DNA of 64,000 bases from Streptomyces katrae (GCF_002028425.1 NZ_CP020042.1:6175560-6239559), one strand, 5' to 3'; positions 34,665 to 43,959 are shown, numbered from the stretch's first letter. Numbers and translations are program-made. Notes: a model not told the origin generated them from the letters alone.

Positions 34665-36020
34665 TCAGGCCTCCAGGGGCAGCGGCAGGGTGACGGCCAC
34701 GGCGGTGCCCTGGCCCGGGTCGGACTCCACGGTGAACAGCCCGCCCAGCGACTGGGCCCGCGCCCGCATCGCGGGCAGGCCGAAGCCGCCCCCGCCGGAC
34801 GGGGCCGAGGCGGGGTCGAAGCCCCGGCCGTCGTCGACGACGTCCAGCGTGACCGAGGTGTCCATGAAGGTGAGCGTGATCTCCGCCCGGTCCGCCCGGG
34901 CGTGCCGCACCACGTTGGCCAGCGCCGACTGGGCGATCCGCAGCAGGGCGACCTCGTAGGGGGTGGGCAGCTCGCGCGGCGGGCCGCTGACCGAGAAGCG
35001 CACGCGCGGGCCCGGCGCGCCCGAGCACAGCCGCTCCAGCGCCGCCGCCAGCGAGCCGTGCTCCAGGTCCGGGGGTGTCAGGGCCCGCACGAACCGGCGC
35101 GCTTCGGCAAGGTTCTCCTGAGCGGCCTCCCGGGCCCGGGCGATGTGCCCGAGCGCTGCCGCCGCGGGCGCCACCGGGCCCGCGCCGGCCGTGCCCGCGG
35201 TGGCCGTCCCGGGCGCCGCCGGGGCCGCACCCGCCGGGGCCGCACCCGCCGTGCCCGCGGTGGCCGCCGCGGGCGCTGCCGGGGAGGGCCCCGCCGTGTC
35301 GTCCGACGGAGCGGGGCCGGGGGCCGCCGGGGATTCCGACAGGGCCCGCTCGGCCGCCCGCAGCAGCAGCTGGATCGAGGACAGGCCCTGTGCGAGCGTG
35401 TCGTGGATCTCCCTGGCCAGCCGCTCCCGCTCGGCGAGGATCCCCGCCCCCCGCTCGGCCGCGGCCAGTTCGGCCCGGGTGGCGATCAGCTCCTCGATCA
35501 GCTCGCGGCGCCGCTCGCTCTCCCGGTACAGCGCCTGGTAGCCGAGCACGGTGGCCACCGCCACGGCCCCGCCCAGCAGCGGCCCGAGGAAGGCCCCCGG
35601 GTTGACGGCGCCACTGTGCGCCAGGAACCCGCCGATCGCCGCGCCGGCCGTCACCGCGACCGCCGCCAGCGCCCAGCGCAGCCGCAGCAGGTGCAGTTCC
35701 AGGAAGTACAGCGGGAACGCCAGCCACAGCCCGTCGGGGGACAGCGCGAGCAGCGCGGCCCACACCGCGCCCATCCCCGCCAGCCACGCCCCGGCCGCGC
35801 GCGCCGACCGCCCGACGGCCGGGGCCCGTACCCCCGCCGCGTACACGGCGGCCAGCACGGCGCAGACGGCGACGACCCACCCGGCCCGGGGCGCGGAGCC
35901 GGTGACGGACCGGCCGGCGGCCAGCGCGAGCAGCCCGGCGAACAGGGCGTGCAGGCACAGCCGCAGAACGCGGGTGACGGGGGTCAGGGGGCGGGCGGGG
36001 GCGGCGGGGGCGGAGGACAT
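34665..36020 (-). CDS. NarL-type sensor histidine kinase with an Ala/Pro-rich insertion
   Basis: A 451-residue HisKA_3 kinase. About five membrane helices lie in residues 20-165, then the dimerisation domain with His206 (LAREIHDTLAQG) and a C-terminal HATPase (NVVRHARA, DDGRGFDP, GGGGFGLPAMRARAQSLGG). Unusual: residues about 230-288 are a low-complexity Ala/Gly/Pro/Thr stretch that splits the helical hairpin of the dimerisation domain. At DNA level this contains a 60-bp tandem duplication (35188 and 35248). Whether the insertion changes signalling is unknown. ATG 36020 is chosen since it begins the usual short N-terminus. Confidence 0.9.
   Translation of the reverse strand: MSSAPAAPARPLTPVTRVLRLCLHALFAGLLALAAGRSVTGSAPRAGWVVAVCAVLAAVYAAGVRAPAVGRSARAAGAWLAGMGAVWAALLALSPDGLWLAFPLYFLELHLLRLRWALAAVAVTAGAAIGGFLAHSGAVNPGAFLGPLLGGAVAVATVLGYQALYRESERRRELIEELIATRAELAAAERGAGILAERERLAREIHDTLAQGLSSIQLLLRAAERALSESPAAPGPAPSDDTAGPSPAAPAAATAGTAGAAPAGAAPAAPGTATAGTAGAGPVAPAAAALGHIARAREAAQENLAEARRFVRALTPPDLEHGSLAAALERLCSGAPGPRVRFSVSGPPRELPTPYEVALLRIAQSALANVVRHARADRAEITLTFMDTSVTLDVVDDGRGFDPASAPSGGGGFGLPAMRARAQSLGGLFTVESDPGQGTAVAVTLPLPLEA
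35188..35307. repeat. 60-bp in-frame tandem duplication in the kinase gene
   Basis: The segment starting GCCGTGCCCGCGGTGGCC occurs at 35188 and again at 35248, exactly 60 bp (20 codons) apart, followed by related GGGGCCGCACCC units. It encodes the Ala/Gly/Thr/Pro insertion. Confidence 0.75.
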
Positions 36021-36154
36021 CGTCCGACCAGCGTAAGCGGGCCGCCGGGGCCCCCGGTCAACCGAAAGTTCGATATCGGAATGCCTCCTTCGATACCAGG
36101 ATCCCTCCCGTGGCGCGATGCCCGGGACGCGGGCGGGCGACCAAGGTGGGGGAC

Positions 36155-37243
36155 ATGTTCGTCGCATGGAGAGATCTACGGTTCGCCAGGGGCCGCTTCG
36201 CCCTCATGGGCTCGGTCGTCCTGCTCATCACGCTGCTGGTCGGCCTGCTGTCCGGCCTCACGTCCGGCCTGGCCCGGGAGAACATCTCGGCCATCACCGG
36301 CCTGCCCGCCTCGCGCCTGGCCTTCGCCGTCCCGCCCGGGGACCAGAAGGTGTCCTTCACCAGCTCCCAGCTGCCCGAGAGCGCCTGGCAGGCCTGGCGC
36401 GGGCGCCCCGGCGTCAAGGCCGCGGAGCCGCTCGGCATCCGCACCACCAACGCCCTCGCCGGCGAGCGCACGGCCGCCGTCTCCGTCTTCGGCGTCGAGC
36501 TCGGCGGCCGCCTGGCCCCCGCCGGGACGGGGCTGGGCCCGGGCAGGGCCGTCCTCTCCGAGAAGGCCGCCGGGGAACTGGGCGGGCTCAGCGCCGGGGA
36601 CCGGTTCCGGGCCGGTCCGCTGGAGCTGACCGTCGCCGCCGTCTCGGGCACCGCCGCCTACAGCCACACCCCGGTCGTCTGGGCGGACCTGGGCGACTGG
36701 CAGCGCGTCGGCAACCCCGGCCCCTCCTCCGGGACCTCCGCCACCGTCCTCGCCCTCGACGGCTCCGGGGACGTGGACTGGGCCGCCGGCGACAAGGCGG
36801 CCGGCACCCGCAGCCAGAGCGTCGACGAGGCCCTGGGCGCCATAGGGTCCTACCAGGCCGAGAACGGCTCGCTCCAGCTGATGCGCGGCTTCCTCTTCGC
36901 CATCTCGGCGCTGGTCATAGGGGCCTTCTTCACCGTGTGGACCATCCAGCGCAGCGGGGACGTCGCCGTCCTCAAGGCGCTCGGCGCCTCCACCCCGTAC
37001 CTGCTGAAGGACGCCCTCGGCCAGGCTGTGGTGATGCTGGCCATCGGCACCGGCGCGGGCACCGCCCTCGCGTCCGGGATCGGGGCCCTGATCAGCGGCG
37101 GGGACGTGCCCTTCGTCCTCGACGCCGCCACCGTGCTGGCCCCCGCCGGGATCATGATCGTGCTCGGTGCGCTGGGCGCGGCCCTGTCCATCCGGCGGAT
37201 CACCGCCGTCGACCCGCTGACCGCCCTGGGGAGCGCCCGATGA
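36155..37243 (+). CDS. ABC transporter permease (MacB/FtsX type)
   Basis: A 362-residue permease with one N-terminal membrane helix (about 17-40), a large extracytoplasmic MacB-PCD-like domain (about 41-245) and three C-terminal helices forming the FtsX domain (about 250-355: GFLFAISALVIGAFFTVWTI...AVLKALGASTPYLLKDAL). The 4-TM topology and the LKALGAS coupling segment are typical for MacB-type exporters. ATG 36155 follows AAGGTGGGGG. It overlaps the ATPase gene by four bases and is divergent from the two-component genes. Confidence 0.9.
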   Translation: MFVAWRDLRFARGRFALMGSVVLLITLLVGLLSGLTSGLARENISAITGLPASRLAFAVPPGDQKVSFTSSQLPESAWQAWRGRPGVKAAEPLGIRTTNALAGERTAAVSVFGVELGGRLAPAGTGLGPGRAVLSEKAAGELGGLSAGDRFRAGPLELTVAAVSGTAAYSHTPVVWADLGDWQRVGNPGPSSGTSATVLALDGSGDVDWAAGDKAAGTRSQSVDEALGAIGSYQAENGSLQLMRGFLFAISALVIGAFFTVWTIQRSGDVAVLKALGASTPYLLKDALGQAVVMLAIGTGAGTALASGIGALISGGDVPFVLDAATVLAPAGIMIVLGALGAALSIRRITAVDPLTALGSAR

Positions 37244-37947
37244 CCCTCTTCCTCCACGACGTCACGCTCACCTACCCCGACGGCGACGGCCGCCTGACCG
37301 CCCTCGACGCGGTGGAGCTGGAGGTGCCCGCCGGCACCCTGACCGCGATCGTGGGGCCCTCGGGCTCCGGGAAGTCCAGCCTGCTGGCCGTCGCGGCCAC
37401 CCTGGTCACCCCCGACTCCGGCCGGGTGCTCGTCGCGGGCCGGGACACCGCGCGGCTCGGCGCCGGCGAGAAGGCCGCCCTGCGCCGCGAGGAGATCGGC
37501 ATCGTCTTCCAGCAGCCGAACCTGCTGGCCTCGCTGACCGCCGCCGAGCAGTTGCAGGTGATGGCCCACCTCTCCGGCCGCCCCGCCCGGCAGCTGCGCC
37601 GGCGGGCCCTGGAACTGCTGGACGCGGTGGGCCTGGCCGACAAGGCCGACCGGCGCCCCCACCAGCTCTCCGGCGGGCAGCGCCAGCGGGTGAACATCGC
37701 CCGCGCCCTGATGAACGAGCCCTCCGTGCTGCTGGTCGACGAGCCCACCAGCGCCCTGGACCACGAGAGGGGCGCGGCCGTCCTCGACCTGCTGGTCACC
37801 CTCACCCGCGAGCGCTCCACGGCCACCGTGCTGGTCACGCACGACCACGCCCACCTGGACCGGATGGACCGCACGGCGACCATGACCGACGGCCGCCTCG
37901 CCCACGGCGCCCGGCCCGCCGAGCCCTCCGCGGCCCCGGCGGCCTGA
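37240..37947 (+). CDS. ABC transporter ATPase (MacB/LolD type)
   Basis: A 235-residue ATPase: Walker [11 protein letters not shown] (about 38-47), Q-loop IVFQQPNL, signature LSGGQRQRVNIARAL, Walker [13 protein letters not shown] and H-loop VTHDHAHL. It partners the permease encoded just upstream (ATGA overlap) as a two-component efflux system, probably for a lipophilic or peptide compound. Divergence from the LuxR-type two-component pair suggests stress-induced control. A large hairpin closes the operon. Confidence 0.93.
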   Translation: MTLFLHDVTLTYPDGDGRLTALDAVELEVPAGTLTAIVGPSGSGKSSLLAVAATLVTPDSGRVLVAGRDTARLGAGEKAALRREEIGIVFQQPNLLASLTAAEQLQVMAHLSGRPARQLRRRALELLDAVGLADKADRRPHQLSGGQRQRVNIARALMNEPSVLLVDEPTSALDHERGAAVLDLLVTLTRERSTATVLVTHDHAHLDRMDRTATMTDGRLAHGARPAEPSAAPAA

Positions 37948-37974
37948 GCGCCGGCCGACCCGGGCCCGCGTACG

Positions 37975-38021
37975 CGAGAGCCCCGGCGCCCCCCGCAGGG
38001 GGAGGGGCGCCGGGGCTCTCG
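37975..38021. terminator. bidirectional terminator between ABC operon and allR
   Basis: A perfect 18-bp inverted repeat (37975-37992 with 38004-38021) with an 11-base loop lies between the converging ABC operon and allR. Confidence 0.85.
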
Positions 38022-38036
38022 TACGCGTACGCAGGC

Positions 38037-38840
38037 CTACGCGGGGGTCTGGCTCTGCAGGGCCACCGACAGTTCCGCGGCCACGCCCTGCAGGATCGGC
38101 ACGAAGGACTCGGCGACCTCCTGCGTCACCCGGCCGGCCGGACCCGAGATCGAGATCGCGGCGGCGGTCGGCGAGTTCGGCACCGACACGGCCAGGCAGC
38201 GGACCCCTATCTCCTGCTCGTTGTCGTCGACCGCGTACCCGGTCTTGCGGACCTGCTCCAGCGCCTCCAGGAAGCCCTCGGGCGTGGTGATGGTCTTCTC
38301 GGTCGCGGCCGGCATCCCGGTGCGGGCCAGCAGCGCCCGTACCTCCTCGGCCGGGGTGTGGGCGAGCAGCGCCTTGCCCACGCCGGTGGAGTGCGGCAGC
38401 ACCCGGCGGCCGACCTCGGTGAACATGCGCATGGAGTGCTTGGACGGCACCTGGGCGACGTAGACGATCTCGTCCCCGTCGAGCAGGGCCATGTTCGCGG
38501 TCTCGCCCGTCTCCTCGACCAGCCGGGCGAGGTAGGGGCGCGCCCAGGTGCCCAGCAGCCGCGACGCGGACTCGCCGAGCCGGATCAGGCGGGGCCCGAG
38601 GGAGTACCGTCGGTTGGGCTGCTGCCGGACGTAGCCGCAGGCGACGAGGGTGCGCATCAGGCGGTGGATGGTCGGCAGGGGCAGCCCGCTCGCGGCGGAG
38701 AGCTCGCTGAGACCGACTTCGCCCCCGGCGTCGGCCATCCGTTCGAGCAGATCGAAGGCGCGCTCGAGGGACTGGACGCCACCGCCGGCGGCGGTGGGCT
38801 TGGCGGAAGCGTCGGTGGTGCTGGCGCTGGACGTCGGCAC
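38037..38840 (-). CDS. allR: IclR-family repressor of allantoin/glyoxylate genes
   Basis: A 267-residue IclR-type regulator: winged HTH at about 22-80 (SLERAFDLLERMADAG...LSELSAASGLPLPTIHRLMRTL) and an IclR effector domain (about 90-260: ETGETANMALLDGDEIVYVAQVPS, LPHSTGVGKALLAHTP, DDNEQEIGVRCLAVSV). It is divergent from allantoinase/allantoicase, the arrangement of allR in S. coelicolor, where AllR is known to control allantoin genes. The intergenic region contains three AllR-type palindromes, so autoregulation is expected. The likely effectors are allantoin, allantoate or glyoxylate. Confidence 0.9.
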   Translation of the reverse strand: MPTSSASTTDASAKPTAAGGGVQSLERAFDLLERMADAGGEVGLSELSAASGLPLPTIHRLMRTLVACGYVRQQPNRRYSLGPRLIRLGESASRLLGTWARPYLARLVEETGETANMALLDGDEIVYVAQVPSKHSMRMFTEVGRRVLPHSTGVGKALLAHTPAEEVRALLARTGMPAATEKTITTPEGFLEALEQVRKTGYAVDDNEQEIGVRCLAVSVPNSPTAAAISISGPAGRVTQEVAESFVPILQGVAAELSVALQSQTPA

Positions 38841-39004
38841 GGCGCGGTCCTTTCGGTGCTGGCAGGCAAGGAAGCAGCCTACCGGTCGGTCGACCTCCGC
38901 CCTAGAGCCGGGCCTCGGCCGTCCCCGCCGGTCAGAGGCGGTTTGTCCTGGTGGCGGACGTCCTCGGGAAGTTACCTGCCCGGGTGCCGGTGGTGGTAGC
39001 TACA

Positions 39005-39040
39005 TTCTGGATAGTGAAATCTTAATTCCATCTCGTGGAA
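39005..39040. promoter_or_regulatory. paired AllR-type operators in the allR-allB region
   Basis: TTCTGGATAGTGAAA (39005-39019) and the perfect TTCCATCTCGTGGAA (39026-39040) start 21 bp apart. On the minus strand a possible allR promoter (TTGGAT, 17 bases, TTAAGA) places the second site in its spacer. Confidence 0.75.
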
Positions 39041-39118
39041 ACATCCAATTGCGATGCAGACGCGTCAGTGGTCCCTCCGGGCACTCTTGACTGGCCCCGG
39101 ATCGGGGTGAAGACTCCG

Positions 39119-39149
39119 TCAACAGAACGTTGAATTTCGCTCTGTGGAA
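39119..39149. promoter_or_regulatory. TCAAC-N5-GTTGA box next to a third AllR-type site before allB
   Basis: TCAAC-AGAAC-GTTGA (39119-39133) is followed one base later by TTTCGCTCTGTGGAA (39135-39149). A GTG at 39144 inside the latter is a possible but unlikely start for allB. Confidence 0.65.
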
Positions 39150-39167
39150 GTAGATGGGGAGGTTCCG

Positions 39168-40511
39168 GTGGCCGACGTGCCTGTGGAACTGGTACTGCGC
39201 TCGACGCGCGTCATCACCCCCGAGGGGACGCGCGCCGCCTCGGTGGCCGTCGCCGGCGGGAAGATCGCGGCCGTGCTGGCGTACGAGGCCGAGGTACCGG
39301 CCGGAGCCCGGCTCGAGGACTTCGGCGACGACGTCCTGCTCCCCGGCCTCGTGGACACCCACGTCCACGTCAACGACCCGGGCCGCACCGAGTGGGAGGG
39401 CTTCTGGACGGCGACCCGCGCGGCCGCCGCCGGAGGCATCACCACCCTCCTCGACATGCCCCTCAACTCCCTGCCGCCCACCACCACGGTCGGCAACCTC
39501 CGCGTCAAGCAGGAGGTCGCCCGGACCAAGGCGCACGTGGACGTCGGCTTCTGGGGCGGCGCCCTGCCCGACAACGTCAAGGACCTGCGCCCGCTGCACG
39601 ACGCCGGCGTGTTCGGCTTCAAGTGCTTCCTGTCCCCCTCCGGCGTCGACGAGTTCCCGCTGCTGGACCAGGAGCAGCTGGCCACCTCCCTCGCCGAGAT
39701 CACCGGCTTCGGCGGCCTGCTGATCGTCCACGCCGAGGACCCGCACCACCTGGAGTCCGCGCCGCAGAACCCGGGCCCCAAGTACGCCGACTTCCTCGCC
39801 TCCCGCCCCCAGGACGCCGAGAACACCGCGATCGAGAACCTGATCGCCCAGGCGAAGCGGCTGAACGCCCGCGTGCACGTCCTGCACCTGTCCTCCGCCT
39901 CCGCGCTGCCGCTGATCGCCGCGGCCAAGGCCGAGGGCGTGCAGATCACGGTCGAGTCCTGCCCGCACTTCCTCACCCTCACCGCCGAGGAAGTCCCCGA
40001 CGGCGCCACCGAGTTCAAGTGCTGCCCGCCCATCCGCGAGGCCGCGAACCAGGACGTCCTGTGGGACGCGCTCGCCGACGGCACCATCGACTGCATCGTC
40101 TCCGACCACTCGCCGTCCACCGCGGACCTGAAGACCGGTGACTTCGCCACCGCCTGGGGCGGCATCTCCTCCCTCCAGCTGGGTCTGCCGGCCATCTGGA
40201 CCGAGGCCCGCAAGCGCGGCCGCACCCTCGAGGAGGTCGCGCGCTGGATGTCCACCGCCCCGGCCGCGCTGGCCGGACTCGCCGCCAAGGGCGCCATCGA
40301 GGCCGGCCGCGACGCCGACTTCGCCGTCCTGGCCCCCGAAGAGACCTTCACCGTGGACCCGGCCGAACTCCACCACCGCAACCAGGTCACGGCGTACGCG
40401 GGCAAGACCCTGCACGGCGTCGTGAAGTCCACCTGGCTGCGCGGCACGCAGATCGCCGACCACGGCACCCCGACCGAGCCCACGGGCCTCCTCCTTGAAA
40501 GGCAGAACTGA
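39168..40511 (+). CDS. allB: allantoinase
   Basis: A 447-residue dihydroorotase-type amidohydrolase that hydrolyses allantoin to allantoate. Metal-site residues: H-x-H in [12 protein letters not shown] (His65/His67), Lys152 (carbamylated in the family) in [10 protein letters not shown], His of [16 protein letters not shown] and the Asp of VSDHSPS. I place the start at GTG 39168, which has GGGGAGG at 39156-39162; the GTG at 39144 lies inside an operator palindrome. It is followed after two bases by allantoicase. Divergent allR and the operators argue for repression without allantoin. Confidence 0.95.
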   Translation: MADVPVELVLRSTRVITPEGTRAASVAVAGGKIAAVLAYEAEVPAGARLEDFGDDVLLPGLVDTHVHVNDPGRTEWEGFWTATRAAAAGGITTLLDMPLNSLPPTTTVGNLRVKQEVARTKAHVDVGFWGGALPDNVKDLRPLHDAGVFGFKCFLSPSGVDEFPLLDQEQLATSLAEITGFGGLLIVHAEDPHHLESAPQNPGPKYADFLASRPQDAENTAIENLIAQAKRLNARVHVLHLSSASALPLIAAAKAEGVQITVESCPHFLTLTAEEVPDGATEFKCCPPIREAANQDVLWDALADGTIDCIVSDHSPSTADLKTGDFATAWGGISSLQLGLPAIWTEARKRGRTLEEVARWMSTAPAALAGLAAKGAIEAGRDADFAVLAPEETFTVDPAELHHRNQVTAYAGKTLHGVVKSTWLRGTQIADHGTPTEPTGLLLERQN

Positions 40512-40513
40512 CA

Positions 40514-41641
40514 GTGGCACAGCGTTCGACTGGACCGGCCTCCTTCACCGGCAACGCGAACCCGTACGGGGGCGGCGACCCGTACGCGGACTACCGCACC
40601 GCGGAGTTCGGGTTCACCCAGTACGCCAACCTCGCCGCCCGCGAGCTGGGCGCCGGTGTGATCGCCGCCAACGACGAGTTCTTCGCCGAGCGCGAGAACC
40701 TGCTGATCGCCGAGGCCGCGCACTTCGACCCCGAGCACTTCGGCCACAAGGGCAAGGTCATGGACGGCTGGGAGACCCGCCGCCGCCGCGGCGTCTCCGC
40801 CGAGCAGCCCTGGCCGACCGCCGAGGACCACGACTTCGCGCTGATCCGCCTCGGCGCCCCCGGCGTCATCCGCGGCATCGTGGTCGACACCGCCCACTTC
40901 CGCGGCAACATGCCGCAGGCCGTGTCCATCCAGGGCACCGCGGTCGAGGGCTCCCCGACCGCGGAGGAACTGCTCTCCGACGACGTCAAGTGGACGCCGC
41001 TGGTCGAGCGCACCCCGGTCGGCGGCCACGCGGCCAACGGCTTCGAGGTCAACGTCGAGCAGCGCTTCACCCACCTGCGCCTCAACCAGCACCCGGACGG
41101 CGGTATCGCCCGCCTGCGCGTCTACGGCGAGGTCCGCCCCGACCCGAAGTGGCTCGCCGCGCTGGGCACCTTCGACGTCGTGGCCCTGGAGAACGGCGGC
41201 TCCGTCGAGGACGCCTCCAACCGCTTCTACTCCCCGCCGACCAACACCATCAACCCGGGCCGCTCCCGCAAGATGGACGACGGCTGGGAGACCGCCCGCC
41301 GCCGCGACAACGGCAACGACTGGATCCGCTACCAGCTCGTCGCCGAGTCCGAGATCCGCGCCGTCGAGATCGACACCGCCTACCTCAAGGGCAACTCGGC
41401 CGGCTGGGCCTCGCTGTCGGTCAAGACGGGCGAGGAGGGCGAGTGGACGGAGTTCCTGCCGCGCACCCGCCTGCAGCCCGACACCAACCACCGCTTCGTG
41501 CTGGACACCCCCGCGGTGGGCACGCACGTACGGATCGACATCTTCCCGGACGGCGGCTTCTCCCGCCTGCGCCTGTTCGGTTCGCTGACGGAGGCCGGCG
41601 CGGCCGCGCACGCAGCCCGTCACCAGGAGCTGGGCGGCTGA
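40514..41641 (+). CDS. alc: allantoicase
   Basis: A 375-residue allantoicase that releases urea from allantoate to give ureidoglycolate. Two homologous jelly-roll repeats are visible: the first contains KVMDGWETRRRRG (about 76-88) and DTAHFRGNMPQAVSIQGT, the second KMDDGWETARRRDNGND (about 254-270) and DTAYLKGNSAGWASLSV. The GTG start is two bases after the allB stop and is preceded by GAAAGG; the pair is an operon. The next enzyme, ureidoglycolate lyase or hydrolase, was not found in the window. Confidence 0.95.
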   Translation: MAQRSTGPASFTGNANPYGGGDPYADYRTAEFGFTQYANLAARELGAGVIAANDEFFAERENLLIAEAAHFDPEHFGHKGKVMDGWETRRRRGVSAEQPWPTAEDHDFALIRLGAPGVIRGIVVDTAHFRGNMPQAVSIQGTAVEGSPTAEELLSDDVKWTPLVERTPVGGHAANGFEVNVEQRFTHLRLNQHPDGGIARLRVYGEVRPDPKWLAALGTFDVVALENGGSVEDASNRFYSPPTNTINPGRSRKMDDGWETARRRDNGNDWIRYQLVAESEIRAVEIDTAYLKGNSAGWASLSVKTGEEGEWTEFLPRTRLQPDTNHRFVLDTPAVGTHVRIDIFPDGGFSRLRLFGSLTEAGAAAHAARHQELGG

Positions 41642-41661
41642 GTCCGCTCCACCCGCCGGCC

Positions 41662-41732
41662 GCCCCGGGGGCCGACACCCCCGGGGCCCGGCAACGGCCC
41701 GATGGGCGCACCGCGTTCGCGGTGCGCCCATC
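41662..41732 (+). terminator. double hairpin after alc
   Basis: GCCCCGGGG...CCCCGGGGC (41662-41687) is followed by a perfect 13-bp hairpin GATGGGCGCACCG...CGGTGCGCCCATC (41701-41732). The rest of the 333-bp gap to 41975 contains a lower-GC stretch (AACTATTTGGTTGCGAGTTC, 41825-41844) that may hold the next promoter. Confidence 0.8.
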
Positions 41733-41974
41733 GGCGTTCCGCGTCAGGCGGCGCGGCCGCGGTCGTCACCCGCTGCGGGTCCGCGTACGGGCCGCCGGCC
41801 GGGTTCATGTCGGTGTCCCTCCCGAACTATTTGGTTGCGAGTTCAATTACATTCGGCGGGGAACGGGGGCGCCGGCGGGAATCCGGCCTCGCGTTCACGC
41901 GCGCCGCACCGATGAGTCCCGGGGCGCCCGGGAGTCTGGAGGGGTACAGGACACCGACAGAGGAGCGCCGACCC

Positions 41975-42592
41975 ATGGGCAGACTGACCCTCACCACCTT
42001 CCTCACCCTCGACGGGGTGATGCAGGCCCCCGGCGCGCGGCACGAGGACGACAGCGACGGCTTCGCCTACGGCGGCTGGCTCGCCCCCCACGCCGACGCG
42101 GGCATGCAGGAGTTCATGGAGGAGGTCTTCGGCCGCGCCGGCGCCTTCCTGCTCGGCCGGCGCACGTACGAGATCTTCGCCGCGTACTGGCCCCACCACG
42201 ACGACCCCGCCAACCCGATCGCCCACCGGCTCAACCGGCTGACGAAATACGTCGCCTCCACCACCCTGCGGGAGCCCGCCTGGGGACCGGCCGCCGTCCT
42301 GGACGGGGAACAGCTCCAGTCGGAGGTCGTCCGGGCCAAGGACGCCATCGAGGGGGAGCTCCAGGTACACGGCAGCGGGCGCCTCGCGCAGTGGCTCCTC
42401 GCGCGGGACCTGGTGGAGGAGCTGAACCTGCTCGTCTTCCCGGTCTTCCTGGGCGCGGGCCGGCGCCTGTTCCCCACCGGCGGCCTGCCCACCGCCTGCG
42501 AGCTGACCGCCTCGCGCACCACCGGCAGCGGCACCGCCATCCACACCTACCGCCCCAAGGGCCGGGCCCCCTTCCGCGACTTCGAGGCCTGA
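41975..42592 (+). CDS. RibD C-terminal / dihydrofolate-reductase-like protein
   Basis: A 205-residue DHFR-fold oxidoreductase of the RibD_C/YwjB-like group: it begins RLTLTTFLTLDGVMQAPGA, has GAFLLGRRTYEIFAAYWP, KYVASTTL, LQVHGSGRLAQWLL and LVFPVFLGAGRRLFP. These stand-alone reductases are frequent in Streptomyces and their substrates are mostly unknown. ATG 41975 follows GAGGAG. It appears monocistronic, unrelated to the allantoin operon since two hairpins lie between. Confidence 0.9.
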   Translation: MGRLTLTTFLTLDGVMQAPGARHEDDSDGFAYGGWLAPHADAGMQEFMEEVFGRAGAFLLGRRTYEIFAAYWPHHDDPANPIAHRLNRLTKYVASTTLREPAWGPAAVLDGEQLQSEVVRAKDAIEGELQVHGSGRLAQWLLARDLVEELNLLVFPVFLGAGRRLFPTGGLPTACELTASRTTGSGTAIHTYRPKGRAPFRDFEA

Positions 42593-42726
42593 GCCGCCCG
42601 CCCGGCGGCCGCCGCCCCGGTCCCCGGCGGCGCCGCCCCCGGACCGCCGCGCCCTGGCCGGATGACCACCGGCGAGTGGCCGGAACCCACGGGGTGCACA
42701 CCCGCGGCCGCCACTAATCTGACCGC

Positions 42727-43917
42727 ATGCCACAACCGGACATCAGCGCGAACGACCCCTGCTTCGCCGCGGACCCCTACTCCTACTACGCCCGGCTGCG
42801 GGCCAAGGGGCCGGTCCACCAGGTCGAGGTCTCGGCCGGCGAGTACGCGCCCGCGGTCCTGGTCGTCGGCCACGCCGAGGCCCGCCAGGCCCTCGCCCAC
42901 CCCGGGCTGGCGAAGGACTGGAAGAGCGGCGCGGTCCTCCAGGGCGTCGCGGCGACCGTGGCCAACAGCAACCTGCTGGAGACCGACCCGCCCCAGCACA
43001 CCCGGCTGCGCCGCCTGGTGGCCCGCGAGTTCACCACCCGCCGCGTCCAGGCCATGCGCCCCCGCGTCCGGCAGATCACCGACGAACTCCTCGACGCGAT
43101 GGCCGCCCGCCCGGAGCGCTCCGCCGACCTGATCGAGGCCTTCGCCTTCCCGCTGCCCATCACCGTGATCGGCGAACTCCTCGGCGTGCCCGGACCCGAC
43201 CGCGAGCGCTTCAGGCACTGGTCCAGGGAGATCCTGGCGCCCACCCCCGCGACCGCGCGCACCGCGCACCGGGAGCTCGCCGACTACCTCGCCGGACTCG
43301 TCGCCGCCAAGACCCGCGATCCCGGCGAGGACCTGCTCAGCGCCCTCGTCCGGACCAGGGACGAGGACGGTGACGCGCTGTCGGCGGCCGAGCTCATCGG
43401 CATGGCCTTCCTGCTGCTGATCGCCGGCCACGAGACCACCGTCAACCTCATCTCCAACGGCACGCGCGCCCTGCTGGCCCATCCGCAGCAGCTGGCCGCG
43501 CTCCGCGCCGACCCCGACGGGCTGCTCGACGGCGCGATCGAGGAGATGCTCCGCTACGACGGTCCCGTGCAGAACGCCACCTACCGCTACGCCCGCGAGG
43601 ACCTGGAGATCGGCGGCACCGCCATCCCGGCCGGAGCCACCGTCCTCGTCTCGCTGGCCGGCGCCGGCCGTGACCCCGGGCGCTACGAGGACCCCGACGC
43701 CTTCGACATCCGGCGCGCCCCCCAGGGCCACCTCGCCTTCGGGCACGGGATCCACTTCTGCATCGGCGCCCCGCTCGCCCGCCTGGAGGGCCGCATCGCC
43801 TTCCAGGGACTGCTGGAGCGCTTCCCCGACCTGGCCGAGGACCCCGCCGGCGGCCCGCCGCAGTGGCTCGGGGGCAGCCTGATCCGGGGCGTGGCCCGGC
43901 TGCCGGTGCGCTGGTAG
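42727..43917 (+). CDS. cytochrome P450
   Basis: A 396-residue bacterial class I P450. Heme ligand Cys345 in FGHGIHFCIGAPLARLE, I-helix LLLIAGHETTVN with the acid-alcohol pair, the ExxR motif in EEMLRYD and DPPQHTRLRRLV at the C helix. It resembles the CYP107-type hydroxylases. No ferredoxin or reductase gene is adjacent, so it must use partners encoded elsewhere. Not part of a visible biosynthetic cluster. Confidence 0.93.
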   Translation: MPQPDISANDPCFAADPYSYYARLRAKGPVHQVEVSAGEYAPAVLVVGHAEARQALAHPGLAKDWKSGAVLQGVAATVANSNLLETDPPQHTRLRRLVAREFTTRRVQAMRPRVRQITDELLDAMAARPERSADLIEAFAFPLPITVIGELLGVPGPDRERFRHWSREILAPTPATARTAHRELADYLAGLVAAKTRDPGEDLLSALVRTRDEDGDALSAAELIGMAFLLLIAGHETTVNLISNGTRALLAHPQQLAALRADPDGLLDGAIEEMLRYDGPVQNATYRYAREDLEIGGTAIPAGATVLVSLAGAGRDPGRYEDPDAFDIRRAPQGHLAFGHGIHFCIGAPLARLEGRIAFQGLLERFPDLAEDPAGGPPQWLGGSLIRGVARLPVRW

Positions 43918-43959
43918 CCGCCGCCCGTGGCCCTTTCCCCACCGGCCCCGGCGGCGCCG

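Noticed and set aside
42727..43917. Biosynthetic gene cluster around the P450
   Set aside because: No PKS, NRPS, terpene synthase or tailoring partners are adjacent. It appears to be a lone P450.
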